From contig NZ_SDVB01000128.1 in the NCBI RefSeq assembly GCF_004137355.1, forward strand, positions 1-42,517: a stretch of DNA of 42,517 nucleotides. The letters are read 5' to 3'. The notes under the pieces were generated by a model. That model did no database searches, had not been told where the DNA came from, and saw only the letters and a list, made by a program, of their open reading frames with translations. The DNA comes from Ciceribacter ferrooxidans (GTDB lineage: Bacteria > Pseudomonadota > Alphaproteobacteria > Rhizobiales > Rhizobiaceae). Both the position numbers and the translations under genes were made by a program. Positions 42,304 through 42,517 of the stretch are shown here, one piece after another. The number at the start of each line of letters is the position of its first letter. Position 1 is the stretch's first letter.

Positions 42304-42361
42304 TGTCCCTTTCACGATCCGGCATTACATCTGGCCGGAAATGCATCCCGGCTATGTTTTT

Positions 42362-42376
42362 TGGTGTACCATAATA
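42362..42376. promoter_or_regulatory. GntR-type operator and promoter, matching the 30333-30366 palindrome
   Basis: On the minus strand the site reads TATTATGGTACACCA; positions 30340-30354 read TATTATGGTATACCA, a match at 14 of 15 bases. Both contain TGGT-N2-ACCA. TATTAT (42376-42371) is also a good -10 for the GntR gene, with TTGCTC (42400-42395) 18 bases upstream as -35. A repressor bound here would cover the promoter. Confidence 0.68.
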
Positions 42377-42420
42377 CCAGATCGGCGTGAAGTCGAGCAA
42401 TGCGGGTTTCGCGGAAAAGC

Positions 42421-42517
42421 TCAGCCCATTCGCTCCGACGCATAGCTCCCCGGGGAAGCGGGGAAGACGACGGTGCGGTTGCCGTTGATGAAGGTGCGGT
42501 GATGGATATGGGCGTGG
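42421..42517 (-). CDS. C-terminal end of an unidentified protein (rest outside window)
   Basis: The minus-strand frame is open from the right edge to a stop at 42421-42423 and codes for 31 residues, beginning HAHIHHRTFINGNRTVVF and ending PGSYASERMG. Codon use is like neighbouring genes. I cannot assign a family from this much sequence. The GntR gene follows 117 bases downstream on the same strand, with its own promoter in the gap, so this partial gene may belong to the same functional group. Confidence 0.55.
   Translation of the reverse strand, partial: HAHIHHRTFINGNRTVVFPASPGSYASERMG

Noticed and set aside
1-42517. CRISPR arrays, tRNA genes, rRNA genes, transposases, integrases
   Set aside because: No regularly spaced repeats, tRNA-like cloverleaf regions, rRNA stretches or recombinase proteins were seen on reading the window.

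Overview
The window is gene-dense, GC-rich DNA from an alphaproteobacterium, most likely the Rhizobiaceae (Rhizobium/Ensifer/Agrobacterium group). The pointers are the imuA-imuB-dnaE2 mutagenesis cassette behind a GTTC-N7-GTTC LexA box, which is the alphaproteobacterial SOS box. They also include a GbdR-like AraC regulator beside a DgcA/StcD-type demethylase, and many ABC uptake systems with GntR, TetR and Lrp regulators. No tRNA, rRNA, CRISPR array, transposase or phage gene was seen. The taxonomic call is inference from gene content.

Positions 1-9,000 form a DNA-damage block. It holds the end of a nucleotidyltransferase/HEPN-type protein, an SRAP (YedK/HMCES) abasic-site protein, a possible 29-residue membrane peptide, the minus-strand operon imuA-imuB-dnaE2, the divergent polymerase IV gene dinB, and a cold-shock protein gene. 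Positions 9,470-20,500 look like a methylated-amine/osmolyte block. It holds a GlxA/GbdR-like regulator, a DgcA/StcD-like flavoprotein demethylase divergent from a TetR regulator, a small secreted protein followed by an OmpR/QseC-type two-component system, a frameshifted LysR remnant, and a proXWV glycine-betaine-type ABC transporter.

Positions 21,123-30,312 hold a ten-gene minus-strand operon. In transcription order it encodes an AA_synth (DUF1185) protein, an alpha/beta hydrolase, a flavin reductase fused to a degenerate Nudix domain, an LLM-class flavin monooxygenase, an aldehyde dehydrogenase, a NIPSNAP protein, and a PotD/PotB/PotC/PotA-type ABC importer. It reads as import and oxidative breakdown of an unknown compound, and I recognise no described pathway with this set. 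Its promoter lies under a 34-bp near-perfect palindrome.

Positions 30,400-42,517 hold two polar amino-acid ABC systems, a gamma-glutamyltransferase-family protein lacking the usual nucleophile, a PLP-dependent Cys/Met-metabolism enzyme and a homocysteine S-methyltransferase. The regulators are GntR/FCD, Lrp/AsnC and a second GntR/FCD. The right-hand GntR promoter carries a 15-bp motif that matches the palindrome before the ten-gene operon at 14 positions, suggesting the two ends belong to one regulon. Four of four substrate-binding-protein genes are separated from their downstream permease gene by a strong hairpin, probably setting more binding protein than permease.
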